Shown: positions 47,287-58,071 of the stretch, piece after piece
Layout: every line of letters begins with the position of its first letter
Numbering within the stretch: position 1 is the stretch's first letter
Assembly (NCBI GenBank): GCA_030052745.1
Contig: JANBVO010000002.1
Location: 248,001-312,000 of the forward strand
DNA length: 64,000 bases
Reading direction: 5' to 3'
DNA from: Pleurostoma richardsiae
Taxonomy: Eukaryota; Ascomycota; Sordariomycetes; Calosphaeriales; Pleurostomataceae
Program-made: the position numbers and the translations under genes
The notes under the pieces: model-generated
Told to the model about the DNA's origin: nothing
Databases searched by the model: none
What the model saw: only the letters and a program-made list of their open reading frames with translations

Positions 47287-48754
47287 GGCGTCGGAGTCGG
47301 CTACAATCCGCACGCTACGGCGCATACGAAGTGGTGAGGTGATAGTCTAGTGTATACGAGCGTCGAGCGTTGGTGGGTTCGCCGTGGAGCAAAGCGGGGG
47401 GGAGCCTTGTCCTCTACCTAGATAATATTATTGTAGGTACCGCAATAACAATTTTCCGTCCTATTAACAAGGCAAGTATAGACAAGGTGGTTGACAGTAG
47501 AGAAGATTATATTGTGGTAGCTATACGGAAGGTGGAAAACGAAGTTGGAAATAATAGTGGTGGTGTTGAGGTGGAGAATAGAAGGTGGGCCACATCCGAG
47601 ACAATCTCGCACGGTATGACTGAGCCATCACTATTCACGGTAAGTCCATCAGCGCCTTTGTTCACCTTGAATTTCTCTGAGACCTAACTCTAACCTTTCT
47701 GATAGGCCCAGGACGATTATGGCAGAGCGGCCGTGGTGCTCCTGCGGCCGTACACGATACCACGACACCCGTCGGGGGGAGCTTGAACTTGCATTCAACG
47801 AGCGTAGTAACTGGGCCCGGGGTCAGTTCTTCACCTGCTCAATTGACTCGAGGTCACTATGTTGAACACTTTGACAGCAACTACAACGGCCGGTTTCCAA
47901 TGACACGTTTCTAAGTATCGAGGATCTGGGCGACTTGAGGTTTCCAGTCACTGACGGCTTGCTGTCGTTCGATTTCTGTACATGGAACTACAATACCTCT
48001 GATATGTCGACAGGTGAGTCGTTCAGCCAACAAGTGCGACGATGAAGAGAAGTTCATGGAGTGTGTACTATAGCTGGAATCTTTCCACGGTATAATGACA
48101 GTTATGGTTTGTTGCAAAGGCAGTACAACATCCAATAGGGTGACATTCGAGTACATGACGACCCCAACGGCTATACTACCGGAGTGCGTATGAAGCGGAG
48201 ACATACAAATCGCGGCCAGGATGAAGTTGAACATGGGAGTCTGGAAACCTGAAATAAGAATTGGGCGTAGACCTAATCAATAGTATCAAGGCCTTCATAA
48301 CTATTAGACTCTCTTTAACGGAAGGGATATTTCTAGGTAGGGTGGTGGCAACTTTTTTACCAAGACTTTTCACACTGTCAATATTAACCTGGGCTACTTG
48401 ACTCCGGCTTTTTAGCTCGGGTTAAGAACGTACGAAGTTGTCAAAGATCCAACTAGGTGATCCACTACCACTCTCGATAAGAATAGGTCCCACCGGGCTT
48501 CGGCTTGGAGTCTTCAGGCCACTATGGCGAGTTAGTTCCCTTGCCGCCGACCCCGGACCTCCACCCCTCAATTGCAATCCCCACAGACAGACACACCACG
48601 ATTTGACCCTCTTCTCCGCATCTACCAGAGCTGCCGTCTTCCTGCCTACATCGTATAATAAATACCCCCGAGAGCCACCTCTAAGTCTGATCTTTGCCTT
48701 GATACCAAAAGGCCAACAGTATTGTTTTGCCTGAGGGTCGCTCACATACTGAGA
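47287..48754. other. Divergent promoter: NLR / aldolase
   Basis: About 1.5 kb with lower GC than the flanking genes. A possible tiny spliced frame (47616-47639 joined to 47706-47786) has good splice sites but codes for only 34 residues with no known domain. A TATA-like run lies at 48654-48664. Confidence 0.4.
48654..48664 (+). promoter_or_regulatory. TATA-like element upstream of aldolase gene
   Basis: TATAATAAATA lies about 90 bp before the aldolase start codon, a fitting distance for a core promoter. Role inferred from position only. Confidence 0.4.
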
Positions 48755-49990
48755 ATGTCATTCCCTGTCCCCCTCCGTGTGGCGCTACAAAGCAAATCCA
48801 AGGCCTATGGCTTTTGGCTCACGTATGTTGCTCCTCGTTCTGTTGATTAACCCTGGCTATACGAGACCCTTTGGCCTTAGAATCTTGTGTGTCATGCTGC
48901 CGTTGGTCTTTGATTTGACTGACCTTGTCTCCCCGGCATGGCGTGCAGGCTTCCCAGCGCCCCTGTCGCGAGGACGCTGCTCCACTCCAGTCTCGCCTCT
49001 GCCGTAGGTGGCTTCTCGTGGGTCTTAATTGACGGCGAGCACGGCCTGATCACGGACAATCACTACTACGATGTATGTCGTCCTCGTTGCCGCCGAAGAT
49101 GGCCTGCCGGCGTGACGTGAGATATTCGCTGACCAAGACGCAATGAAGCTCAACAATGCCGTGTCCTCGGTCGGTGCTAGCCCGATAATCCGAGTCCCGT
49201 GGGGCGAGGAATGGCAGATCAAGCGGGCCCTCGACTCCGGCGCCCACGGCATCCTTTCTCCCATGTGCCACACGGCAGTACGGCAAAAACACCCGCCCAC
49301 ATGACGGCGCAACCGGATGTCTTCCTGAGGTGTGCTGACGAAGCGATATAGGAAGACGCCGCGAAGATCGTGAAATATTCCAAGTATCCCCCGGTTGGTA
49401 GTAGGGGCTACGGCCCCATGTACTCGGCCCACTCCGTACCCGGTGTCACGGCGGCGCAGTACGACGACGGAGCGGACTCCTCGTTAGTCGTCGGTGTGCA
49501 GATTGAGTCAAGGTCAGGAGTCGACAACGTCGAGGAGATTGCAAAGGTCGAAGGACTAGACTTGCTTCTCATCGGTAAGTTTGCCGTCCACGCCCTACCT
49601 CCTCACCTCCGCTCAACCACTCCTGCTCACGTGCACAACTACAGGGCCTTTCGACCTCGCCAAGCAGATGGGGGTCGTCCGCGGCGGCGAGGAGCACGAG
49701 GCGGCCATCCAGCGTATTCTGAAAGCGGCCAAGGCCGGCGGGAAGACGGCAGCCATTTTCTGTGAGTCTATTACGGTGCCTCTTGACATGGTAGGGTTGT
49801 AGCAGCTGATGTCAATGTCCCTTCTAAAGGCACCGACGGCGCGCAGGCCCAGATGCGCGCGGAGCAAGGCTTCGACATGGTCTCTATCATCACCGACGTA
49901 GGGCTGCTGGGAGGTGCAATGGAGCGTGAGCTGAGCGTGGCCACGGGCACTTCTAAGGGGTCAGAGACGCTGAGCAGGTCGGGTTATTGA
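48755..49990 (+). CDS. HpcH/HpaI-family aldolase
   Basis: This is a class II (metal-dependent) pyruvate-type aldolase of 273 residues that splits or joins 4-hydroxy-2-oxo acids. Exons are 48755-48822, 48949-49072, 49149-49277, 49352-49574, 49645-49761 and 49830-49990, with all phases consistent. All expected active-site residues are present: His54 in DGEHG (base), Arg79 in IIRVPWGEEW (pyruvate contact), Glu159 in VQIES and Asp185 in IGPFDLA (metal ligands). The physiological substrate cannot be read from sequence; relatives handle sugar-acid or aromatic catabolites. The third exon uses an AAG acceptor, preceded by a good CTGAC branch site. It sits alone between the NLR and the GTPase gene, with no evident pathway partner. 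Confidence 0.88.
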
Positions 49991-50516
49991 ATGTGACACC
50001 TGTCATCCTAGCCCTTCCACGGATGATGGGAGCGTTAGAAAGGGTTTGCACATGAGAAGTCCCAGATTCAGAATGGGTGCTATCTGACAAGGTGCAGCAG
50101 CCGACTCTCAAATACGTAGAAGTAGGTATATTCAGGAGAGAGATTCTTACTTGAAGAGCAAGGACTGATGTTAGGTGTGTCGGTTTACGTTAACCTACAA
50201 GGTTCGCTTCAGACTAAGCCCTTACAACCGTATACGCTCTCTAAGCTCCTTCGCCGTGGGAGTGTTGCGAATCGATTTCGCTCCTGCCCAGTGTGCAGGG
50301 GGCCAATACCAAGGATTATGAAGGGGTTTACCAACAAAACGACCTTTAGGATTTCTCAACGTACGCCACTATGCAATCTTGCTCTTATACAATAATCTAA
50401 GTCCCTTTCCCACACATTTCATATCCTGCTTTATCCTTAACTCACTGTTTCCTAAGCATATGAAATCAACCCCCTCAGCAATTATCCTTGGGAGTTAGAG
50501 AGAAAGAAGCCACCTC
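49991..50516. other. Convergent intergenic region
   Basis: 3' flanks of the aldolase and the GTPase gene. No other feature is seen. Confidence 0.5.
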
Positions 50517-53500
50517 TCATGACGACCATCGAAACCAGCGTCTTTTTTTCATTTTCGGGTTTGATTCAACAAAAATGAAACGGGATTCCTCAGGTTCTTC
50601 ATTTTCCGAATCCACTGCGTTGCTCAGGTGTTTTCCAAACAAGCGCATGTCTTTCAATTCCTCGAATGTCCTGTCCACGGTCTGCTCGTCGGGGAGACAG
50701 ATGGTACCGAGAGCGATCGCGTCTTCCAATGCTTTCACCTCCTCCATATGTGTAGACTTCTGGAGAGTCAGTTCGGTTGCTTCGTCGGTTCGGCCATCTT
50801 GTTTCGCTATGGCAATGTGGAGATCCAGGTACTGAATTGTTGCGTCGATGTTGGCCCTTGACGTGCCAACAGCATTTTGGCTCACATACACAAAGAATAA
50901 AGCTCGAGCAGCCTGGATCTGCTCTCGCTCCTTGCGTATCACTTCCTGGTATTCTTTGGCAGTCTTCATCTTTAGCTTCAGCAGTTGCATAGCCTCTTCA
51001 TTGCTCTTGATCTCGTCGAGGACCGCCTCGTCGTCAATTGTCCTCACTTCGTCCCTGAACTCGTACGAAATGTGCACGTGCTCTCTCCAGTCATGTTTGC
51101 AATGTTCCCATTTGCATTCGTATGTTGAAAAAGGATTATACCATCTCCAGAACGGGTTGCAGGACCGAAGCTCTTCGACGCCCTTGATCTCATCCGCTGC
51201 CTTAATATCACAGTTGTCGTGACAAACTGTTTTGAACACGGTTCTCAAGACACCGTTCTCATCCTGGACTTGGCTGACGCAGTTCGGGTGGCAACAAACC
51301 GTCCGTTTCTGCCCGAGGTTGTGTCGAACCGGAACAGTAATGGTGATCTTGCTCTTAGCCTTCTCGGCAAGGTTTCCGCCATGGGCGATGACTTCGAGCA
51401 GCTTGCGCTCGGCGTCTTCTAGGTCCCTCTGCGCAATCTTGGTGCTCGTGGTGAACTTTGCCAAGGGCTTCGCCATGCCTTCCAGGAAGCTCAAGGTCCG
51501 GTTGAGCTTAATGGTTATGCTGACGTTGTGCGTCGGGAGTCCCATGACTGTTGTGATGAGCCGGTGGACTGCGCCTGCTGACTTTGCCCACAATGCAGCG
51601 TGGTGGCCAATGCCTCCGGCCATTTCCGGGAGTTTCTGCTTGTACGCAGCTAAGTACATGAGTGCTTTGGCGTCGAAAAAGTATTGGTTCGACTCGCCAC
51701 GAGCGATGCCAGTTCCCATCTTTTGCAGCATGCGGTCCAGTGGCACTCTGGTGGCCCCCAGAGTAAAATTCGTTATGCTAGAATTGGTGAATCCGAAGAG
51801 AATGTTCTTGGAAGCGTCGCGGTGGAGGCGAGACAACAGCTCACTCATACAGAATTTGAAAGTTGCGTCCAGGCGAGGTTCGTTTGGCGGTAACAAGATC
51901 AGGATAGCGCTGAGTTTGTCGATGGACTCGAGCATTTTCAAGATATCCCTTGAGTTTTTGTGGTCTTGATCGACGCCTGCGGTGTCATTGATGCCGGGCG
52001 TGTCAATGAAGCGAACAATTTTGCCGTCTATACTGAAACAGTACGTGAGCGACTTTCTCGTCGACGACTTTCCGGCTTTCGAGAATCTTTCCCAGATCGA
52101 CTCCTTCCCCACAACCACCTCATGCTCCTTCATTCCCTCATCCATGTAGAAAAATGAGTACGGGATCACATATCGAAGTGGACCTGCGTCGGCCATGGCG
52201 TCGTGCAGGGACTCGAAATCCAGATAATTGACAAGGGCGTTGATGAACATGGATTTGCCCACTCCCGACTTGCCCAGTATGAGGATGTTGTACTCCTCAA
52301 GCGGGTCGAGCGCTTTCAGACGCTTATGCAGATCTTCGTCGCTGTATTTCACGAAGCCCGGACCGTGGACGGCGTGGTTGCACTTGAAGACAGCATCTGT
52401 GAACAGGTACCGAGAGCAAAGACAATATAAGTAATCGTCAGTAAAACCGTAGCAGACTAGGTCTTGACAAATTGGACATGTCCATTTGAGTTTTCCAGTC
52501 GCGAAACAGTTTTCGCCCGGACATGGGACCCGGACGACTCGTCGGCTCGGAGGTGGGTGGACGGTCCGTGTACGGTCGGCCTTTGCGGTGACGCTGCACT
52601 TCAATTGGCAAAGATCTGCGAGCTCTTTCCACTTCTGTGTCACGTTTGGGACAATGACTTTCCCGCCGCGGCGTTGCTCAATATACGCATTCTCGAGGTC
52701 CTTAGGCTTGGGGGCATCGTAATCCACGACGAGCACGCTATATTGGTCGGCCTGGTCATTGAGGAGATCAATGAGTGTTTGTCGGTCTTCGTTCCAGCCG
52801 GGCCTGCCCTGAGCTGCTCTGTTGAAATGGAAAATGTAAATATCGCGAATTCTCTTGCTGCTGATGTTGGCTTCAAGGTCGTCGTGGCTGATGTACTCCG
52901 CCCCTGCCTCTCTGACCATATCGGCGAAGGAAATCTTCTGGGTGTACTTTCCCACGATGCAGGAGGGGTGTTCATCACATGAGTCAGAAGAATCGTTCTC
53001 ATGCAGGAGGTTCAAAAGGCTTTCCATGCCGGCTCGTCCACTTCGGATCTCGACAATTGCAGTTGCCAGACTTTTCTTGAAGTCCAACTCAACTCCCTTT
53101 GCAAACTTCAGGCTCTGTCGTGCGTCTTTTACGTGACTCATTGGGACGCAGAATGAGTGCTGCTCGATAAGGGTAACATAGTCGCCCAGGTTTCGAATTT
53201 TGGCCCCAAGCTTCTCCAAAACGGCAATGGAACCGTCAAGGCCGTCTTGTTCGAGTTGTTTCACAACAGCGTCGTGTTGTATCTCAACCTGAAATATTTT
53301 GGCGACTTCCTTGATCGGCGAGAGGTGGAAGGCGATGACCACGCCCTTGCCATCGTTGACGTCTTTGAGAGATGACGGAATGGTTCGAAGAAAGTCCCCG
53401 ACCTCTCCGAAGGTGGCTGGAATACCGCCATTAGCAATATTGCCAACATCAGCTATGATCTCAAAATCAAGCGAAGTTGTGGTCGAGCTGAACGTGCTGT

Positions 53501-54173
53501 CCGATTCGACCTTCCCATTGAGATGCATCTCTCCGACAGATTTGGCCAATCGACTCAACATGCCATCCTTGAGTGGTGGAGCAGAATACCCGTTCTCCTC
53601 CCTCATTGGATTCTCGCGAAAGTCCGAGGGATTATTGCCCAGCTTGGATTTGATCTTGCGGCTAGTGGCGAGATCCCTCTTGGTCTCCTTCAAGGACACC
53701 AAAGTTCGTGCCCCCCACTCTATACCGCTGATGACATGTGTTGCACCTTCTGTTTGAAAAGCAGTCACGTCCACGCAGCTTTTCAGACTCTCAGTCTCGA
53801 ACCTAAGGGTCTGGGTCGTCGTCGGGGTGATGCAAAGCGTGGAAGCTTGTCGGACACAGGTACTCAGCTTCTTCTTGGAAAGGTATTCCGCGCACCAGCC
53901 ACCCCCCAAAATTCCGCATAGAATACTGACGCCTAGCTCGGCCGAGATTCCCAGACTGGAAAATTTTTCTTCGAGAGAGTCGGTCGAGGTGTGCTTGTAT
54001 GTCAACCCCGGCCCATCGACGGTCTTGATGGATTCAGGTGGAGCGTCTGTGGTCTTGAGGATCGAGCGTATGAGGGCCTTTTCGGACCGGGCATCATACA
54101 AGAACCCAAGAGCGGCTGGAGGTCCCTGCCCTGATTGGGTCATCGCCGGACGTACTTCAGTTATGAATGGCAT
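50517..54173 (-). CDS. Multidomain protein: stonustoxin-type MACPF-like and thioredoxin-like N-terminus plus P-loop GTPase
   Basis: This is a single-exon protein of 1218 residues. Residues 1-200 (ALGFLYDAR near the start, then ATHVISGIEWGA) resemble the MACPF-like domain of the stonustoxin family. A helical region and a thioredoxin-like segment (about 440-535: SVLVVDYDAPKPKDLE) follow, as in that family. Then comes a Cys/His cluster (about 551-604: CPGENC, CPIC, CxC, CNHAVH) and a P-loop GTPase with GKSGVGKS (634-641) and FIDTPG (722-727). The G4 NKxD motif is not evident (FTNSS in its place). A second Cys/His cluster (about 959-1034: CCHPNC, CHDNC, CKWEHCKHDWREHVH) and a coiled coil (about 1050-1170) complete it. 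Family members outside venoms are of unknown, possibly immune, function; no toxicity is implied. ATG 54173 has a better context than 54266, which would add 31 residues. Confidence 0.8.
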   Translation of the reverse strand: MPFITEVRPAMTQSGQGPPAALGFLYDARSEKALIRSILKTTDAPPESIKTVDGPGLTYKHTSTDSLEEKFSSLGISAELGVSILCGILGGGWCAEYLSKKKLSTCVRQASTLCITPTTTQTLRFETESLKSCVDVTAFQTEGATHVISGIEWGARTLVSLKETKRDLATSRKIKSKLGNNPSDFRENPMREENGYSAPPLKDGMLSRLAKSVGEMHLNGKVESDSTFSSTTTSLDFEIIADVGNIANGGIPATFGEVGDFLRTIPSSLKDVNDGKGVVIAFHLSPIKEVAKIFQVEIQHDAVVKQLEQDGLDGSIAVLEKLGAKIRNLGDYVTLIEQHSFCVPMSHVKDARQSLKFAKGVELDFKKSLATAIVEIRSGRAGMESLLNLLHENDSSDSCDEHPSCIVGKYTQKISFADMVREAGAEYISHDDLEANISSKRIRDIYIFHFNRAAQGRPGWNEDRQTLIDLLNDQADQYSVLVVDYDAPKPKDLENAYIEQRRGGKVIVPNVTQKWKELADLCQLKCSVTAKADRTRTVHPPPSRRVVRVPCPGENCFATGKLKWTCPICQDLVCYGFTDDYLYCLCSRYLFTDAVFKCNHAVHGPGFVKYSDEDLHKRLKALDPLEEYNILILGKSGVGKSMFINALVNYLDFESLHDAMADAGPLRYVIPYSFFYMDEGMKEHEVVVGKESIWERFSKAGKSSTRKSLTYCFSIDGKIVRFIDTPGINDTAGVDQDHKNSRDILKMLESIDKLSAILILLPPNEPRLDATFKFCMSELLSRLHRDASKNILFGFTNSSITNFTLGATRVPLDRMLQKMGTGIARGESNQYFFDAKALMYLAAYKQKLPEMAGGIGHHAALWAKSAGAVHRLITTVMGLPTHNVSITIKLNRTLSFLEGMAKPLAKFTTSTKIAQRDLEDAERKLLEVIAHGGNLAEKAKSKITITVPVRHNLGQKRTVCCHPNCVSQVQDENGVLRTVFKTVCHDNCDIKAADEIKGVEELRSCNPFWRWYNPFSTYECKWEHCKHDWREHVHISYEFRDEVRTIDDEAVLDEIKSNEEAMQLLKLKMKTAKEYQEVIRKEREQIQAARALFFVYVSQNAVGTSRANIDATIQYLDLHIAIAKQDGRTDEATELTLQKSTHMEEVKALEDAIALGTICLPDEQTVDRTFEELKDMRLFGKHLSNAVDSENEEPEESRFIFVESNPKMKKRRWFRWSS

Positions 54174-55420
54174 CTTTCCGCAAGACACTATGTGATTTGA
54201 AAACGACGTTGAGTGATATTGGTTCAATGACGTGTGAGAAAGCCGGATCTCAGAGCGTTCTTTCATAGGTGAAGACGGAGCAAAGGTCAGCAGAGAGACA
54301 ACACCTGGGCCCAGTGTGGTAAATATACTCGGGTGCCAGGTCTGTCCTGGACTGGGACGAGCTCTATCAACATTTAATTTTACACTTTGGTATCATGCGT
54401 TGCTGAAGCCACAAAGAGTTGAAACCAACAACTGTGCCTGGGGGATACGATTGGACGATAAGCTGCTGTTGGTGCCTAACACTGTCCAACCGGCCTCAAT
54501 TGGATGGCCGGCCCGTCGCTGTTCTCGTCGCTGCGCCGACTGACAGGAGAGTTGTGGCGAATCGTACTGTCGCATCACCACCTCCCTGCCCTGAATAATC
54601 ACCAGTTTATACCAGTATGGCACTCGGCGAACATACATGTTACCGCCCGAATAGAAGAAGATAAAAGAATTTACGAACATCCTGATAACTACAAGGTAGG
54701 TATAGTCTGAGATCCGGGCATGCGAAGGAGGGTGGCAGGGGAGAGGGGTTGGTTGTGGGTTCCCTCCAACGAGGCTGCGGTAAGGTCGAGACGGTTGGCT
54801 AGGGTCACAACATATCATGCCGACAGGCATCTCTCGGTGCCGCGCGCCAGTAGCTGCTGCTGATTGGGACAGCACGAGTTTTAACATGCGGTCCTTGAGA
54901 TGATAAGTAGAGAAAATCAACACCCTTGCTTCCTAACAAGGTTCTAGTCCACATTCAAGTCCAATCTGGAGGCTGCAGGCGGCAAGCATACATCGAAGGG
55001 CGGCGCCAATTTGGTCTATGCTGATGCAGGTGGCTCAAAGGTAGATATTCGTCCGAGACTACCCAACTCTACAGCTCTTTGGACTTTATGCGTAATTTTG
55101 TCTCGATGATAACGATTTCAGACTAAAAGGCATATACAGGACATGAGAATTTTGTCACGTATCACACTGAATTGAGGCACAGGGGCCGCGGCCGAGGGGG
55201 GAGTTGGAGCGGCCGAGATAAAAAGTCGGCCGCGCTCCCATCGATGGCTCTCGATATGGCTTGGCTAATCGAATGCACACTCACGTCTCAGATCGCTCGC
55301 CGGTGCGCACCGTCAAATACGGATCCTTGGGTTCCTTATTGCGAGAAGTTATTCTTTCAGAGCAGTATTTTCTTGATGTTTCTTCAAGGAGCATAGTATC
55401 GTTCCATATCCATCCTCACC
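54174..55420. other. Divergent promoter: SNTX-GTPase / MFS transporter
   Basis: About 1.2 kb. It includes a 65-codon open stretch from ATG 54504 ending at a good donor (AAG/GTAGGT near 54698), with no recognisable downstream exon; it may be a gene relic. GC-rich CGGCCG inverted repeats lie at 55184-55233. Confidence 0.4.
55184..55233. promoter_or_regulatory. GC-rich CCG/CGG inverted repeats upstream of MFS transporter
   Basis: A GGCCGCGGCC palindrome (55184-55193) is followed by an inverted pair GCGGCCGA (55209-55216) and TCGGCCGC (55226-55233) around a 9-bp A-rich spacer, about 190 bp before the transporter start. CGG triplets in inverted or everted order are the usual contacts of Zn2Cys6 factors, one of which is encoded 2.9 kb downstream. 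Binding is inferred. Confidence 0.45.
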
Positions 55421-57313
55421 ATGGTCTTCTTCTGCACCACACAAAAGACCGCCGACGCCACGGTGGAGGTAGACGAGAGTATCGTCTCACCTGAAGAAGA
55501 GCCGTTGCTGCCAACGTCAAACAGCGAAACACAAAATTCAACAGGGAAGTGGATTAAACCCTCTGCGTTCTGGTGGATTGAGGTTGCCATTTTCTCCAAC
55601 GTTTTCTTGTCAGGATTTGATGGAACAGTGACAGCATCCACGTACACTGTCATCAGCTCGGAGTTCATGAGTTCCAACTTGGCATCATGGATCACCACTT
55701 CCTACCTTATTACCAGCACGGCGTTGCAGCCTCTCTATGGGAGATTCTCCGATATCGTCGGAAGACGGATCTGTCTATTCACTGCAACCTCATTGTTTGG
55801 TGTTGGGTGCCTGGGGTGTGCGCTGAGCCCTGACCTGGTGACGCTGAATATCATGAGAGCCATCACAGGTATCGGTGGTGGAGGGTTAATGACGATGGGT
55901 GAGTGACCATTCCGAAGTAGAGGTTCTTTGTTTAACAATGGAAAAAGCGACAATCATCAATTCGGACTTGGTTCCCCAGAAGCAGAGGGGCATGTATCAG
56001 GCATTCCAGAATGTGCTTCACGGCCTCGGATCTATCTGCGGTGCTTCGCTCGGCGGACTCATTTGCGATGCTATAGGCTGGCGGTTCTGCTTCCTCCTTC
56101 AAGTGCCAGTATCTGTCGCTGCTCTGATCATTGGAAAACTGGCTATTCCGGAGAAGCTCAAAGTAGAAGGCGACAACAATTTCGACCTGCAGGCGAAGAG
56201 ACCTTCAAAATGGGAGCAGATAGACCTCAGCGGTGCGGGTCTTCTGTTTACTGGGTTGTCGTTGCAGCTGGCCGCAATGAGCATGGGTAGCAACGGCATG
56301 TCATGGGCTAACCCAGCGGTCGTGATATGCCTGGTATGCAGTTGTCTGCTGCTGGCAGGCTTCTTCACGGTGGAAACAAAAACAAGGGCGATCCCTATCA
56401 TGCCACTTGGTATGCTCAAGAGCACGGAGAGGGCCGCTCTGCTGATCATCAATGCCTGTCTCGGCATCTCCGGCTATGGGGTACGTCATTCAACAGATAC
56501 CATGGGGTTCGAGCGCATGATTAATTCATATTCCTAGTTTCTCTTCCTCATGCCTCTATTCTTCCAGTCTGTCCTCTTAGACTCTGCCTCAGTAGCCGGT
56601 CTTCGGCTCGTAGCACCATCCCTCGCAACTCCTATTGGCGGCCTGACAACGGGCCTCATCATGAGGCACGGGGATAGACTCAGCCTGCTGACTAGAGCAG
56701 GTCTGCTGTGCCTGATAGTAGGGGGTTGGTTCAACCTCTCCCTTGGCATGACTGATCCGCTCTGGAAGTATTCTGTCTACTTGATGGTAGGAAGCTTTGG
56801 TCAAGGCATGGCGTATCCGTCCAGTCTATTTGGCTTCATCAGGGCCTGTGATCACAAGGGTAGGCGAAGAAACTCATCAATGCCCCCAGAGCTTAATAGG
56901 CACGGCTGACAACACTAGAACACGCGGTTGCGACATCACTGCTTTACCTCGTCCGCTCGATGGGTGCCGTTTGGGGAGTTGCAAGTGTATCTACAGTCAC
57001 ACAGACTGTCTTGGCGTCGAAAATGTCTGACGCCTTCTCGGACAAACCGGGTGGTCCAGAGGTAGGCTGTCTAACGACCCGAAGATCTATAACCCATAAG
57101 CTGACGGGTGTCGCACAGATCATCGAGGCTCTCAAACACTCCGTGGAGGTTCTTCATCGCCTTCCTCCTGAGGCGCGACACATCGCTCAGGGTATATACT
57201 ACGACGCCTGTCGGACGGGGCTCTATTTCCTTCTCGGGGTCAATGTCGTCTCGATGCTCTGCAGTCTGCTTGTGCCGTATAAGAGACGGGGTGCAGGGCA
57301 TGCGGAACACTGA
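55421..57313 (+). CDS. MFS transporter, Vba/Fnx (drug/basic amino acid) type
   Basis: Exons are 55421-55898, 55948-56480, 56538-56859, 56919-57061 and 57119-57313, giving 556 residues. After a 45-residue cytosolic N-terminus, the first helix ends in LSGFDGTVTASTYTVIS. This is followed by TSYLITSTALQPLYGRFSDI and GRR, the MFS motif A region, then ITGIGGGGLMTM joined across intron 1 to ATIINSDLVPQKQRG. The pattern matches the fungal vacuolar basic amino acid (Vba/Fnx1) and DHA2 drug-antiporter group, which has up to 14 helices. Whether it exports a metabolite or stores amino acids cannot be read. It lies at the left edge of the putative TF-permease-sulfotransferase cluster. Confidence 0.88.
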
Positions 57314-58071
57314 GTATCCGACTTGGCAGGATAAACGGAGCCTTCTTGAAAGAACTGGGGGCCTAATTTAGACGGAAGCTGAGATACTCCTGGCGTCCAG
57401 CTAGGAAATAAGCCAACCCTCGTTATTGAGGACCTCACCAATGGTAAAGACACCGAGGTTGCTGTTATTCATTAGCTGGCAGCGCCCGGAGTATAGAACC
57501 AGTGGCTCAAACATCCACAGGATGACACTTGAATGTCTTTGATCTAGGTACCGGGAAGTGTAGCTTAGTAGGGCGACTTGATACCACACTTCTTGTGAGC
57601 TCATGCCAAGCATCTATCACAATTGTACCCGTGCCGGCGGCCGCTGGGGCCATCTGCTATTACGGTGTAAAGATGTGCTCTTAATCATACGTACCTTACT
57701 ATACATGTGAATCTGCGATGATGCTTGCAGAGGGACATTCGGTATCGCCTGGTATCTCTGGCCAATAGAGCATAGAACTGCTGCCATTGGTGCACGAAAA
57801 GGGCCGAGTCGTGACTTTGAAGCGACACGGAGATTTTTTGTCGATGTCGCCATCCATTACCAGCCGGGCTGACATAAGCTACCAGCCAAGTCTACAGCCT
57901 TCGCGGTTAGTGTGCTTTAGCGGCCTCGGGCTCGATATCTACGGTATCTACGGCGTTGTGGATCTTTTATCCTTCATCACCGAACAGTGGCTACTACCCG
58001 AGGGGTAAGGGCACCTCGGCCGGAATTCGAGGATGTCCCAAAGATAACTCAGAGTAGATGGATCGGCCGAC
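57314..58071. other. Intergenic: promoter of Zn2Cys6 factor
   Basis: Upstream region of the transcription factor. It contains a CGGCCG word at 57638-57643 inside a GCCGGCGGCCGC run. No coding content is seen. Confidence 0.45.
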
